Assembly (NCBI GenBank): GCA_013334865.1
Contig: JAAXWS010000007.1
Span: 1-64,000, forward strand
DNA: 64,000 nucleotides
Direction: 5' to 3'
DNA from: Chlorobiaceae bacterium
Lineage (GTDB): Bacteria; Bacteroidota; Chlorobiia; Chlorobiales; Chlorobiaceae
Part shown: piece by piece, positions 7,605-15,910 of the stretch
How the letters are laid out: each line of letters opens with the position of its first letter
Numbering within the stretch: position 1 is the stretch's first letter
The notes under the pieces: model-generated
The model's input: the letters and a program-made list of their open reading frames with translations, nothing else
Database searches by the model: none
What the model was told of the DNA's origin: nothing
Program-made: the position numbers and the translations under genes

Positions 7605-9992
7605 ATGGACAGCATCGTTCTGAAAAAGCTCGAATTCGACAAGGTCGCCGCGCACGCCGCAGGCTGCTGCATCTCGCCGATGGGGCGTGACCGGCTGCTC
7701 GAACTGCAGGCTCCCGTGGGCCACGACGAGCCGCGGAGGGAGCTGCTGCGGGTGCTCGAGCTGAAGGAGTTCCTCCTCGAAGGGCAGCCGCTTCCGTTCG
7801 GGCACCTTCCCGATACCCGGCGCCTGCTCGTCGAGCTCGAAGCCGTGGAGAGCTGGCTCGATCCCTCCGGCCTGCTCGACATTTTCCACCTCCTGCAGGG
7901 CTCGGCCCTGCTGCGCCGCTTCATGTTCACGAACCGCGAACGCTATCCGGAGCTGAACGACTACACCATCCGCCTCTGGCTCGAGAAGAGCATCCAGTAC
8001 TCCATCACGCAGGCCATCGACGACCAGGCCAGGGTCCGGGATACGGCCAGCGACGGCCTGTACATGATCCGCAAAGACCTGGACGAAGCCAGGAGCTCGC
8101 TCCGGCGCAGGATGGAGCGCATCCTGCGGCGCTGCCAGGCCGAGGGATGGCTCATGGAGGACACGGTGGCCCTGAAGAACGGGCGCCAGGTGCTCCCCAT
8201 GCGGGTGGAGTACAAGTACCGGCTGCCGGGCTACGTGCAGGACTATTCCCAGACGGGGCAGACGGTCTTCGTCGAGCCCGCGGAGACCCTCGAGGTGAGC
8301 AACAGGATCCAGGAGCTCGAGATCGCCGAGCGCCGGGAGATCGAGCGCATCCTGAAGGAGCTGTCGGCCATGGTGCGCAGCGAGCTGCCGGACGTGCACC
8401 ACAACCAGGAGCTGCTCGCCGGCTTCGATTCGCTCTACGGCCGGGCGCGGCTCGCCGTAGAGACCGCCTCGAACCTGCCCGAGCTGACCGGAGGCCGCCG
8501 GCTGAAGGTCGTGAAGGGCTATCATCCCTGGCTCCTGATCTCCCACCAGGCCACGAAGGAGAGGCTTTTTCCGCTCGACATGGAGCTCGGCGAGGATGAA
8601 GAGGTGCTCGTGATCTCAGGCCCGAACGCCGGCGGCAAGTCGGTCGCCATGAAGACGGTCGGCCTGTTGAGCTGCATGCTCAGCCACGGCTACCTCGTGC
8701 CCTGCAGCGAGAGTTCGGTGTTCCCGGCCTTCGACGGCCTCTACATCGAGATCGGCGACGAACAGTCCATCGAGAACGACCTCTCAACCTTCAGTTCGCA
8801 CCTTTCGGCCGTCAGGCACATCCTCGAACATGCCGGCCCGGGGAGCCTCGCCATGATCGACGAGATCTGCGCCGGCACCGACGTCGAGGAGGGGGGCGCG
8901 ATCGCCCGGGCGGTGATCGAGGAGCTGCTCGAACGCGGGGTGAAGACCATCGTCACCACGCACCTCGGCGAGCTCAAGGTCTACGCCCACCGGCGGGAGG
9001 GGGTCGTCAACGGCGCCATGGAGTTCGACCGGGCCGGGCTGGTTCCCACCTTCAGGTTCATGAAGGGGCTTCCCGGCAACAGTTTCGCCTTTGCCATGAT
9101 GCAGCGGATGGGGTTCCCCTCATCCGTGATCTCGAAAGCCACCGGTTTCATGGGGATGGGCCATGCCGGCCTCGAGGAGATGATCGGGGAGCTTCGGGCC
9201 GACATCGTGAAAAACCGGGAACTCTCCTCGAAGCTCGAAGCCGGGCAAGCCGCCGTCGAGGCGCTCAAGGCCTCCCTTGCGGCCGAAAAGGCAGAGATGC
9301 AGCGGATGAGCCGGGAACTGAAGGCGCGGGGCCTGCGCGACATGCAGAAGGAGCTGGAGCATGCCCGAAAGGAGATACGCGAGCTGCTGCGCGAGGTGAA
9401 GGAGCAGCCTGCCGACCGGGAGGTGCAGCAGCGGGCGAAGTCGCGCCTGGCATCGATGAAGCGTGAAACCGCCTCCGGGGAGGAGGCTCTCGAAAAGGAG
9501 CGGCTGCAGGATGTCCCGGTTGACCAGTCGATCCGCCCGGGGGATCTGGTGCGCCTCTCCGACACCAGCACGACCGGCCAGGTAGAATCGGTGCAGGGGG
9601 ATTCGGTGGTGGTGCTGTGCGGGAACTTCAGGCTGAACACATCGCTGCGGGGCCTTGAAAAGATATCGAAAGGGCAGGAGCGCAGGATGAAGAAGGATGG
9701 GGATGTCCCGAAAAAGGCATCGTCATGGTCCGTGCAGGCTTCGGCTCCCGAATCGACCCGTCTCGACCTCCGGGGCATGACCGGCGACGAGGCCATCGCG
9801 GAGATCGGCCGTTTCATCGACGGGCTGGTGATGCACCGCATCCCGACCGGTACGATCGTCCACGGCAAGGGGTCGGGGGCGCTCAGGCTGCGTACGGCCG
9901 AATTCCTGAAACAGCACCGGCACGTGCGCAGCTTCCGCCTCGGCGAGTGGCCGGAAGGGGGGGCAGGCGTGACGGTGGTGGAGCTCCAATAG
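7605..9992 (+). CDS. mutS2: Endonuclease MutS2
   Basis: The 795-residue protein has the MutS2 architecture: an N-terminal helical core/clamp, an ATPase domain with Walker A GPNAGGKS (about 339-346) and Walker B near MIDEICAGTD, a coiled coil (about 530-640), and a C-terminal Smr nuclease domain (about 718-795) with LDLRGM and HGKGSGALR. MutS2 proteins act in recombination suppression and, in some bacteria, ribosome rescue rather than mismatch repair. The ATG at 7605 was chosen over upstream in-frame starts because a purine-rich site (GGAGAAAAGGAA) precedes it and the family N-terminus begins there. Confidence 0.95.
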   Translation: MDSIVLKKLEFDKVAAHAAGCCISPMGRDRLLELQAPVGHDEPRRELLRVLELKEFLLEGQPLPFGHLPDTRRLLVELEAVESWLDPSGLLDIFHLLQGSALLRRFMFTNRERYPELNDYTIRLWLEKSIQYSITQAIDDQARVRDTASDGLYMIRKDLDEARSSLRRRMERILRRCQAEGWLMEDTVALKNGRQVLPMRVEYKYRLPGYVQDYSQTGQTVFVEPAETLEVSNRIQELEIAERREIERILKELSAMVRSELPDVHHNQELLAGFDSLYGRARLAVETASNLPELTGGRRLKVVKGYHPWLLISHQATKERLFPLDMELGEDEEVLVISGPNAGGKSVAMKTVGLLSCMLSHGYLVPCSESSVFPAFDGLYIEIGDEQSIENDLSTFSSHLSAVRHILEHAGPGSLAMIDEICAGTDVEEGGAIARAVIEELLERGVKTIVTTHLGELKVYAHRREGVVNGAMEFDRAGLVPTFRFMKGLPGNSFAFAMMQRMGFPSSVISKATGFMGMGHAGLEEMIGELRADIVKNRELSSKLEAGQAAVEALKASLAAEKAEMQRMSRELKARGLRDMQKELEHARKEIRELLREVKEQPADREVQQRAKSRLASMKRETASGEEALEKERLQDVPVDQSIRPGDLVRLSDTSTTGQVESVQGDSVVVLCGNFRLNTSLRGLEKISKGQERRMKKDGDVPKKASSWSVQASAPESTRLDLRGMTGDEAIAEIGRFIDGLVMHRIPTGTIVHGKGSGALRLRTAEFLKQHRHVRSFRLGEWPEGGAGVTVVELQ

Positions 9993-10026
9993 GTTTTTTT
10001 CCTTCTTCACCGCGGAGCCCTTCTCA

Positions 10027-10055
10027 TTGAAAAACATCTTGTAAAACCTTATCTT
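10027..10055 (+). promoter_or_regulatory. Candidate promoter of pgsA-pgpA
   Basis: TTGAAA (10027-10032), a 17-bp spacer and TATCTT (10050-10055, then G). It matches the TTnAnA-N17/18-TAYCTT pattern seen upstream of three other genes in this window. The predicted 5' leader to pgsA is about 65 nt. Confidence 0.45.
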
Positions 10056-10125
10056 GTGCCGTGACGGTTGTCCGGCTTGCCGGATACGCCGTATCAGGTC
10101 CTCCAACAACGGTTTTTTAACAGAC

Positions 10126-10722
10126 ATGACCTTACCGAACCAGCTGACGGCATTGAGGATCATCCTTGTGCCCGTGTTTGTCGCCCTGCTGCTGCAGAAA
10201 GACCCCTGGATGAAGCTGGTCGGTGTCATCGTTTTCGCCCTCGCCTCCCTCACCGACGCCTACGACGGCTACCATGCCCGCAAGTACGGCGAGACCACCC
10301 GCCTCGGGGCATTCCTCGACCCGCTCGCCGACAAGCTCCTGATTACCGCGGCCTTCCTGCTGTACGTCTGGCAGGGCTACCTCGCCCTCTGGATGGTGCT
10401 GCTCGTGGCGGCACGGGATATCCTCATCACTGTGCTCCGTGTCTATGCCGAGTACCGGGACCGCCCGGTCGTCACCTCGAAGGAGGCCAAGTACAAGACG
10501 GTCGCGCAGAACCTTTTCGCCTATGTGGTGATGGTGTTCATCCTCCTGAAGGAGGACCTCTTCTTCGGCAAGGAGGTGGCTTCGTCCATGGAGGGGATCC
10601 TCCGTTCCGGCTACCTCGACTACGTCATGCTGGCCATCACGCTTTTCACGGTCTGGACCGGCATCTCCTACCTGGTCAGCAACTGGAACCTCGCTCTCCG
10701 CAACCCCGAAGGTGGCCGCTGA
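10126..10722 (+). CDS. pgsA: CDP-diacylglycerol--glycerol-3-phosphate 3-phosphatidyltransferase
   Basis: The 198-residue membrane enzyme makes phosphatidylglycerophosphate, the precursor of phosphatidylglycerol. The CDP-alcohol phosphatidyltransferase signature DGxxARxxxxxxxxGxxxDxxxD is complete, from DGYHAR through GAFLDPLAD (residues about 46-68), with further hydrophobic helices behind it. The ATG was chosen because the family N-terminus (PNQLTALRIILVP) begins right after it. The next gene encodes the phosphatase for the following step. Confidence 0.94.
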   Translation: MTLPNQLTALRIILVPVFVALLLQKDPWMKLVGVIVFALASLTDAYDGYHARKYGETTRLGAFLDPLADKLLITAAFLLYVWQGYLALWMVLLVAARDILITVLRVYAEYRDRPVVTSKEAKYKTVAQNLFAYVVMVFILLKEDLFFGKEVASSMEGILRSGYLDYVMLAITLFTVWTGISYLVSNWNLALRNPEGGR

Positions 10723-10726
10723 CCCC

Positions 10727-11206
10727 ATGAGGCGCTTTGTCGCAAAAGCCGCGGGCAGCGTCCTGGGGGTCGGCTACATCCCGTTCGCTCCGGGCACCTT
10801 CGGCAGCCTCGTGGCGGCCCTTGCCTATTTCGTGTTTCCTGCGATTGCCCCGCTCCAGTGGCTCGTGCCGCTGATCGTCGTGACCAGCGTCCTCGGTGTC
10901 TGGGCCGGCGGGGTCATGGAGGAGGAGTACGGGGAGGACCCTTCGGCGGTGGTCATCGACGAGCTTGCCGGGCAGTGGCTCGCCCTTGCCGCCCTGCCGG
11001 CAACTCCCGTCGTGGTGCTGCTCTCGTTCCTCCTTTTCAGGTTTTACGACATCGTCAAGCCGGGCCTTGTCGATAAAGCCCAATCACTTCCTGGCGGATG
11101 GGGCATCATGGTGGACGACCTCCTGGCCGGCCTTCTGGCCAACGTCACGGTACGCATCGTGATGCTCGCCCTGCCTTTCCTCTCCCCGGGTTTCAACCCG
11201 GGGTAG
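10727..11206 (+). CDS. pgpA: Phosphatidylglycerophosphatase A
   Basis: This 159-residue membrane protein belongs to the PgpA family, which converts phosphatidylglycerophosphate to phosphatidylglycerol. The sequence starts with the family's GxGxIPFAPGTFGSL motif, followed by a DELAGQWLAL segment and FRFYDIVKP. The ATG lies 4 bp after pgsA, so the two steps of phosphatidylglycerol synthesis are co-transcribed; a GTG 15 bp upstream is a less likely start. The last codons (reading SPGFNPG) come from a 20-bp palindrome, and the gene overlaps the 3' end of convergent dxs by 14 bp. Confidence 0.92.
   Translation: MRRFVAKAAGSVLGVGYIPFAPGTFGSLVAALAYFVFPAIAPLQWLVPLIVVTSVLGVWAGGVMEEEYGEDPSAVVIDELAGQWLALAALPATPVVVLLSFLLFRFYDIVKPGLVDKAQSLPGGWGIMVDDLLAGLLANVTVRIVMLALPFLSPGFNPG
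11184..11203. terminator. Palindrome at the shared 3' end of pgpA and dxs
   Basis: A perfect 9-bp stem with a 2-nt loop (CCCCGGGTT-TC-AACCCGGGG). It is the exact reverse complement of 201-220. It encodes the final residues of pgpA and contains the stop of dxs on the other strand, and may end transcription both ways. No U run follows on either side. Confidence 0.55.
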
Positions 11207-13124
11207 CCCTGTAGAAATTCCCGATCTTTTCCGCAAGCGACGGGGCGTCGAGGCCGATCTCCCGGTACAGCTCTGCCATGCTGCCGTGCGTCACGAATGC
11301 GTCGGGGAGGCCGAAATGGGTGACCCTGACCCCCGGATGCGTCCGGTGCAGGTACTCCACGACCCCGCTGCCGAGCCCCCCAATCACGCTGTTCTCCTCG
11401 ATGACGGCGACATGCCCGCACCGGCTTGCGACATCGTCGAGCAGGCCCGTGTCGAGCGGCTTCAGGAAGCGCATGTCGCAAACCATCGGGTCTAGCCCTT
11501 CCGCGGCGAGCAGTCCTGCCGTCTCCAGTGCGCGTGAAACCATGGTGCCGATGCCGAGCAGGGCGATCGAACCCCCTTCGCGCAGCACGCGCCCCTTGCC
11601 GATCGGTAGCGGGGCGAACTCCTTGCGGAGCACCGCGCCGTTACCGCTGCCCCTCGGGTAGCGGATGGCTACCGGGCCGTTGAGCTCGTAGAGTGCTGTG
11701 TAGAGCATGTCGCGGAGCTCCTGCTCGTCGCCAGGCGCCATCACCGTCAGGTTCGGCACGGCATGCAGGAAGGAGAGGTCGAAGGAGCCGTGGTGCGTCG
11801 GACCGTCCTCGCCGACCAGTCCGGCGCGGTCGATCGCGAAGACCACATGCAGCCCCTGCAGGGCGACGTCGTGGATGAGCTGGTCGTAGGCCCGCTGCAG
11901 GAAGGTCGAATAGACGGCGAACACCGGCTTGAAGCCGCCGGCGGCCAGCCCCGCCGCGAAGGTCACGGCGTGCTGCTCGGCGATGCCGACGTCGTAGAAC
12001 CTCGACGGGATGGCGTTCTGGAACAGGTCGAGCGAGGTGCCGCTCGGCATGGCGGCCGTGATGGCGGCGATCGTCCTGTCCTTCAGTGCGAGCTCGACCA
12101 GGGCCTCGCCGAACACCTCCTGGTACTTCGGCAGCGACGGTTTGCCGGAAGTCTGGAGTGCCTTGCCGGTGTCGATGTCGAAGCCGCCGGCGCTGGCGTG
12201 CCATTTGGACTGGTTGTCCTCGGCCGGCTTGAACCCCTTGCCCTTGGTGGTGATGATGTGCAGCAGCTTCGGGTGGGGGAGCGAGCGCATCTCGCGCAGC
12301 GCCTTGACCATCTGCTCCATGTCGTGCCCGTCGATCGGCCCGAAGTAACGGAATCCCAGCGCCTCGAAGAACGCGCCCGGGGTGAAAGCGGCCTTAATGC
12401 CGTCCTCGAGCCGGTGCACGGCGTTCTTGGCCGTATCGCCGAGGTCGTTGTTCAGGAGGGAGATGCTGTCCCAGACGAACTTCCTCAATCGGTTGTAGGT
12501 CTTGTTCAGCGGGATGTTGACCAGGTAGTTCTTCAGCCCGCCGGTACTTGGGGAGATGGCCATCTGGTTGTCGTTCAGCACCACCAGTACGTCCGACTTG
12601 ATGTCGCCGAGGTGGTTCATGGCTTCGAAGGCCATGCCGCCGGTCATGCTGCCGTCCCCGATGACCGCCACGACCTTCTCGTCCCTTCCGGCCAGGTCAC
12701 GCGCCGCCGCCATGCCCGCGGCCGCAGAGATGGAGGTGGATGCGTGTCCGGTGTCGAAGGCGTCGTGCGGGCTCTCGCCGCGTTTCGGGAAACCGGCGAG
12801 GCCGCCGTACTGACGGTTGGTGTGCATCTCGGACATCCTGCCGGTGAGGATTTTGTGCACGTAGGCCTGGTGGCCGACGTCCCAGACTATCCGGTCCTTC
12901 GGGCTTTCGTAGACATGATGCAGGGCGACGGTCAGCTCGACCACGCCGAGGCTCGAGCCGAAATGGCCGCCGTTCATCGAAACCAGCTCGATGACACGTT
13001 TCCGGCACTCGGCCGCAACGGCTTCCAGTTCCTTCAGGCCGAGCTTCTTCAGGTCGGCAGGGCCGTGGATTTTCGACAGCAGCGGGTAGGCTTGCAGCTG
13101 CGAGGTGGCAGTTGGGTCGGTCAT
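11193..13124 (-). CDS. dxs: 1-deoxy-D-xylulose-5-phosphate synthase
   Basis: This full-length 643-residue thiamine-diphosphate enzyme condenses pyruvate and glyceraldehyde 3-phosphate to DXP, the entry to the MEP isoprenoid pathway and the source of the PdxJ substrate. The ThDP-binding motif GDGSM (156-160) through NDN (184-186) is intact. The N-terminal HFGSSLGVVELTVALH (54-69) and later SKWHASAG, DVGIAEQHAVTFAAGLA and DRAGLVGEDGPTHHG segments are typical of DXS. In a phototroph it feeds carotenoid, quinone and chlorophyll side-chain synthesis. It is convergent with pgpA (14-bp overlap). Confidence 0.97.
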   Translation of the reverse strand: MTDPTATSQLQAYPLLSKIHGPADLKKLGLKELEAVAAECRKRVIELVSMNGGHFGSSLGVVELTVALHHVYESPKDRIVWDVGHQAYVHKILTGRMSEMHTNRQYGGLAGFPKRGESPHDAFDTGHASTSISAAAGMAAARDLAGRDEKVVAVIGDGSMTGGMAFEAMNHLGDIKSDVLVVLNDNQMAISPSTGGLKNYLVNIPLNKTYNRLRKFVWDSISLLNNDLGDTAKNAVHRLEDGIKAAFTPGAFFEALGFRYFGPIDGHDMEQMVKALREMRSLPHPKLLHIITTKGKGFKPAEDNQSKWHASAGGFDIDTGKALQTSGKPSLPKYQEVFGEALVELALKDRTIAAITAAMPSGTSLDLFQNAIPSRFYDVGIAEQHAVTFAAGLAAGGFKPVFAVYSTFLQRAYDQLIHDVALQGLHVVFAIDRAGLVGEDGPTHHGSFDLSFLHAVPNLTVMAPGDEQELRDMLYTALYELNGPVAIRYPRGSGNGAVLRKEFAPLPIGKGRVLREGGSIALLGIGTMVSRALETAGLLAAEGLDPMVCDMRFLKPLDTGLLDDVASRCGHVAVIEENSVIGGLGSGVVEYLHRTHPGVRVTHFGLPDAFVTHGSMAELYREIGLDAPSLAEKIGNFYRATPG

Positions 13125-13213
13125 GGGATGGCTTGGATGGGTGGTTACTGCTTTTTTGCTTCTGGTGTCGATTGTTAACCCCGGTTCGTGCCGTTAGGTT
13201 CCCCCTGTTCGCG

Positions 13214-13639
13214 TTACTCGCCCTGGATCTGCAGGAGCACCTGACGCTCCTTGCGGGGGCCGTCAAGCTCGATCAGGAAGATCGACTGCCACTCGCCGAG
13301 CAGCATATGGCCTTCGGCGAAGGGTATGGTTTCGGTGCTGCTCATGAACAGGCCGAGCAGGTGGGAGTGGGCGTTGTCCCGGCCGTCGATGGGCTCGAGG
13401 TTGTGCAGGTAGTCGCCGTCCCTCGGCACCAGGCGCTTCAGGAAGGTGACCATGTCCTGCACCAGTCTGGGCTCCTGCTCGTTGATGTTGACGCATGCGG
13501 TGGTGTGTCGGCTGAGAACCGTGACCGTGCCCTGGCGGAGGCCCGTTTTTTCGAGAGCCGAGCGTACCTCAGCCGTGATGTCGATGATGTCTATCGGTTT
13601 GTCGGTCTGGCGGGATATGGTGGTGACGTGGAAGGGCAT
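13214..13639 (-). CDS. YjbQ/UPF0047 family protein
   Basis: The 141-residue protein is a full-length member of UPF0047 (YjbQ; some members have thiamine phosphate synthase activity in vitro). Conserved features are SRHTTACVNINEQEP, a DGDYLHNLEP segment, NAHSHLLGLFMSSTETIP and the C-terminal LLGEWQSIFLIELDGPR, which together form the family's His/Glu-rich pocket. It probably assembles as a trimer. The start codon is directly preceded by an array of the heptamer AATGGAT (on the plus strand), where a ribosome-binding site would be expected. It lies 89 bp upstream of dxs in the same direction. The cellular role is unknown. Confidence 0.85.
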   Translation of the reverse strand: MPFHVTTISRQTDKPIDIIDITAEVRSALEKTGLRQGTVTVLSRHTTACVNINEQEPRLVQDMVTFLKRLVPRDGDYLHNLEPIDGRDNAHSHLLGLFMSSTETIPFAEGHMLLGEWQSIFLIELDGPRKERQVLLQIQGE

Positions 13640-13644
13640 TGAAT

Positions 13645-13672
13645 AATGGACAATGGATAATGGATAATGAGG
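13645..13672. repeat. Heptamer array AATGGAT (four imperfect copies)
   Basis: Reads AATGGAC, AATGGAT, AATGGAT, AATGAGG in tandem. It fills the space just 5' of the YjbQ start codon on the minus strand. The same heptamer occurs at the recJ 3' end (36843-36849). Confidence 0.75.
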
Positions 13673-13720
13673 GACCCGGCCGGTAGAGGCAGCGGGCTGC
13701 CCTGCGTGTCGAGTTCCTGT

Positions 13721-15172
13721 TCAGGCCTGGTGCACCATGATCAGCACCCCCTCGTGGGGCGCGAGACGGATGTTCATGGTGGAATCGGCGATCTTCAGCT
13801 CGTGCGGCGGCTCCGGGAAGCGGGTCGTAAAGGTCGTGCACGCCTCATCCGTCAGGCCGGCGAGGGCCGGGTGCCTGAATTTCGCGTCTATGCCCGTGGC
13901 TGAAAAATTGGCCAGCACGAACGCATGCCGCTCCTCTATCGAACGGGCATAGCCGAAGCAGAGTGACTCGCCGTTGGCGTTCAGTTCCAGCCATTCGGGC
14001 TTTCCCTCCTGCAGGATCGCCTCGGACCTGAACGCGAACAGCATCAGGTAGAGGTGCAGCAGTGACTTGTGGGCCGGCTCCTTGGCATGCCTGAGCAGCT
14101 GGACGGGAATCTTCCGCTTCAGGCCGGACAGCTGCCCCTGGTGGACCAGGTGCATGCCGGGAGTGGTGAGCAGGACGAGGGCGGCGACCGCATGGTTCGG
14201 CCCGAACCGTTCGGATGCGCGGATCTCGTCGTGGTTCTCGATGAAGCGGCACAGCTTTTTCTGGTAGTTCCAGTCTGCCATCAGATGGCCTTTCAGCTTC
14301 GGGACGTTCACCGGCGAGTTGCCGAGATAGTCGTAGAACGGTTTGTCGTAGGTGAAGTCGAATCCCATCTGCTGCAGGTCCCATTCACGGTTCCAGTAGG
14401 ACTCGGCAAGGAAGAGGAAATCCGGATGTTTTTTCCTCACCGTCTGGATTGCCTTGGGCCAGAACTCCTCGGTCATCCTGCCCCCGAGGTTCCCCCAGGT
14501 CGTGTTGAACACATCCTTCAGCACCAGCATCGCCACGTCGCACCGCACCGCGTCGCACATGTCGCTGATGTGCGAAAGGTTGTGGATCATCATATCGTGG
14601 GTCGCCGGGTTCGCATAGTTCAGCTGCAGGGTGTCGGTCCATGGCGGGAAATAGGGATCCCTGCCGTGGGCGAGGTATTTCCCTCGAACGTATTCGAAGC
14701 AGGATCGTGGATCCTGGCACTGTTCGTGTTTCGAGATGCTGACGAAAAAGTCGGGATGCTCCGGCAGCCAGCGGTTGTCGAGGGCCATGTGGTTCGGCAC
14801 GAAGTCCAGCATGAGCCGGATTCCACGGTCGGCGAGCCGCTTGCGGAATGACAGCAGGCCCGCGCAGCCGCCGAGGGCTTCATTCACCTCATACGAAGGG
14901 ATTGAGTAGGGCGAACCGACGATATCGTCCGGGTGCAGGTCCTTCAGGTGTTCGAGGAACTCGGTCCTCAGGCTGCCGTGCGCGGCGGAGATGGCGGCGC
15001 TGTACCTGCTCGGCTTCCAGACCCCCATCAGCCAGACGATGTCGAAGCCGGCTTCGCTGAAAAGCTCGAACTCCTGGTCCGGTACCTCCTCGAGGGTGAT
15101 CGTTCGGCCGAGCTTGACCGAGAGCTCTTTCAGCCACACTCTCGTATTGATTTCGTAGACAAGTGGAAACAT
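13721..15172 (-). CDS. Alpha-amylase family (GH13) protein
   Basis: This 483-residue GH13-type TIM-barrel protein has no signal peptide, so it should be cytosolic. Seen conserved regions are LMLDFVPNHMA (region I), RCDVAM with the likely nucleophile Asp near 213, FLAESYW with the likely acid/base Glu near 257, and ENHDE near 314 (transition-state Asp). The catalytic triad is therefore intact. A short beta-rich C-terminal domain follows. Substrate cannot be fixed from sequence; alpha-glucan or maltooligosaccharide cleavage or transfer is expected. A separate glycogen debranching enzyme is encoded at 53485. Confidence 0.85.
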   Translation of the reverse strand: MFPLVYEINTRVWLKELSVKLGRTITLEEVPDQEFELFSEAGFDIVWLMGVWKPSRYSAAISAAHGSLRTEFLEHLKDLHPDDIVGSPYSIPSYEVNEALGGCAGLLSFRKRLADRGIRLMLDFVPNHMALDNRWLPEHPDFFVSISKHEQCQDPRSCFEYVRGKYLAHGRDPYFPPWTDTLQLNYANPATHDMMIHNLSHISDMCDAVRCDVAMLVLKDVFNTTWGNLGGRMTEEFWPKAIQTVRKKHPDFLFLAESYWNREWDLQQMGFDFTYDKPFYDYLGNSPVNVPKLKGHLMADWNYQKKLCRFIENHDEIRASERFGPNHAVAALVLLTTPGMHLVHQGQLSGLKRKIPVQLLRHAKEPAHKSLLHLYLMLFAFRSEAILQEGKPEWLELNANGESLCFGYARSIEERHAFVLANFSATGIDAKFRHPALAGLTDEACTTFTTRFPEPPHELKIADSTMNIRLAPHEGVLIMVHQA

Positions 15173-15368
15173 GGGGCGTCACGATACCTGTTGCGGGTGA
15201 ATGAGGCTGTAAGTTGCAATATAAAAACGAAAAATCAATTCATGCGGTTTTCCTCTCCACAGGAGAAAAGGTGATGCAACTCTCCTTCCGGTTCCTGCGT
15301 TCTGTTATTCAACCCCACGAAGGGCCTTCGATTCCCCCCGATTCAGGAACAGGACGAGGAGACATATC

Positions 15369-15701
15369 ATGACAAATCTGGAAACCAGGCATTGCGTGCC
15401 CTGCTCCGGGGCGGCTACGCCATTGGGCGATGAAGAGATCAGCATGCATCGGGCAACCGTCCCCGGTTGGGATGTGGTCGAGCTGGACGGGGTGAAGCGG
15501 CTGAAGAAAGCATTCGCCTTCGCCGGCTTCACCGAGGCCATGGAGTTCGCCCTCAAGGTTGGCAGGCTCGCCGAAGCGGAAGGGCATCATCCCGCCATCC
15601 TGGTCGAGTGGGGCAGGGCGACCGTTTCCTGGTGGACCCATGCCATCGGCGGGCTGCACCTGAACGACTTCATCATGGCAGCAAAGACCGACCGCCTCTG
15701 A
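15369..15701 (+). CDS. phhB: 4a-hydroxytetrahydrobiopterin dehydratase (pterin-4a-carbinolamine dehydratase)
   Basis: The 110-residue protein matches PCD/DCoH. Its conserved core runs from EAEGHHPAI (about 73-81) to WTHAIGGLHLNDFIMAAK near the C-terminus, including the catalytic HHP. The enzyme recycles the 4a-hydroxypterin formed by pterin-dependent hydroxylases. No aromatic amino acid hydroxylase lies nearby; in bacteria lacking one, these proteins are thought to act in molybdopterin or other pterin metabolism. It starts divergently from the amylase gene and is followed by a strong palindrome. Confidence 0.92.
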   Translation: MTNLETRHCVPCSGAATPLGDEEISMHRATVPGWDVVELDGVKRLKKAFAFAGFTEAMEFALKVGRLAEAEGHHPAILVEWGRATVSWWTHAIGGLHLNDFIMAAKTDRL

Positions 15702-15731
15702 ACGGACGGCCTGCTGCCATTCCTCCTCCGC

Positions 15732-15757
15732 CGTTGTCCCGACAAGTCGGGACAACG
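15732..15757 (+). terminator. Palindrome / terminator after phhB
   Basis: Perfect 12-bp arms (CGTTGTCCCGAC / GTCGGGACAACG) with an AA loop, 31 bp after the phhB stop. No U run follows. The core TTGTCCCGAC...GTCGGGACAA resembles a dispersed palindrome that I recall from Bacteroidota and Chlorobiota genomes (from memory, not checked). Confidence 0.6.
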
Positions 15758-15910
15758 CAGCTATCTTGTTTCGCAAGAAATAAATAGCGGTGCCCGCATG
15801 GATGAGGGTTGTAATTGGGGCAAAGTTGTACGAAATTCTCGTACGCTTTTTCCTTCCCGTCCGTGCGATGGGGGCTGGATTCACATGCAACAAGTTATCC
15901 TTCAGTACTT

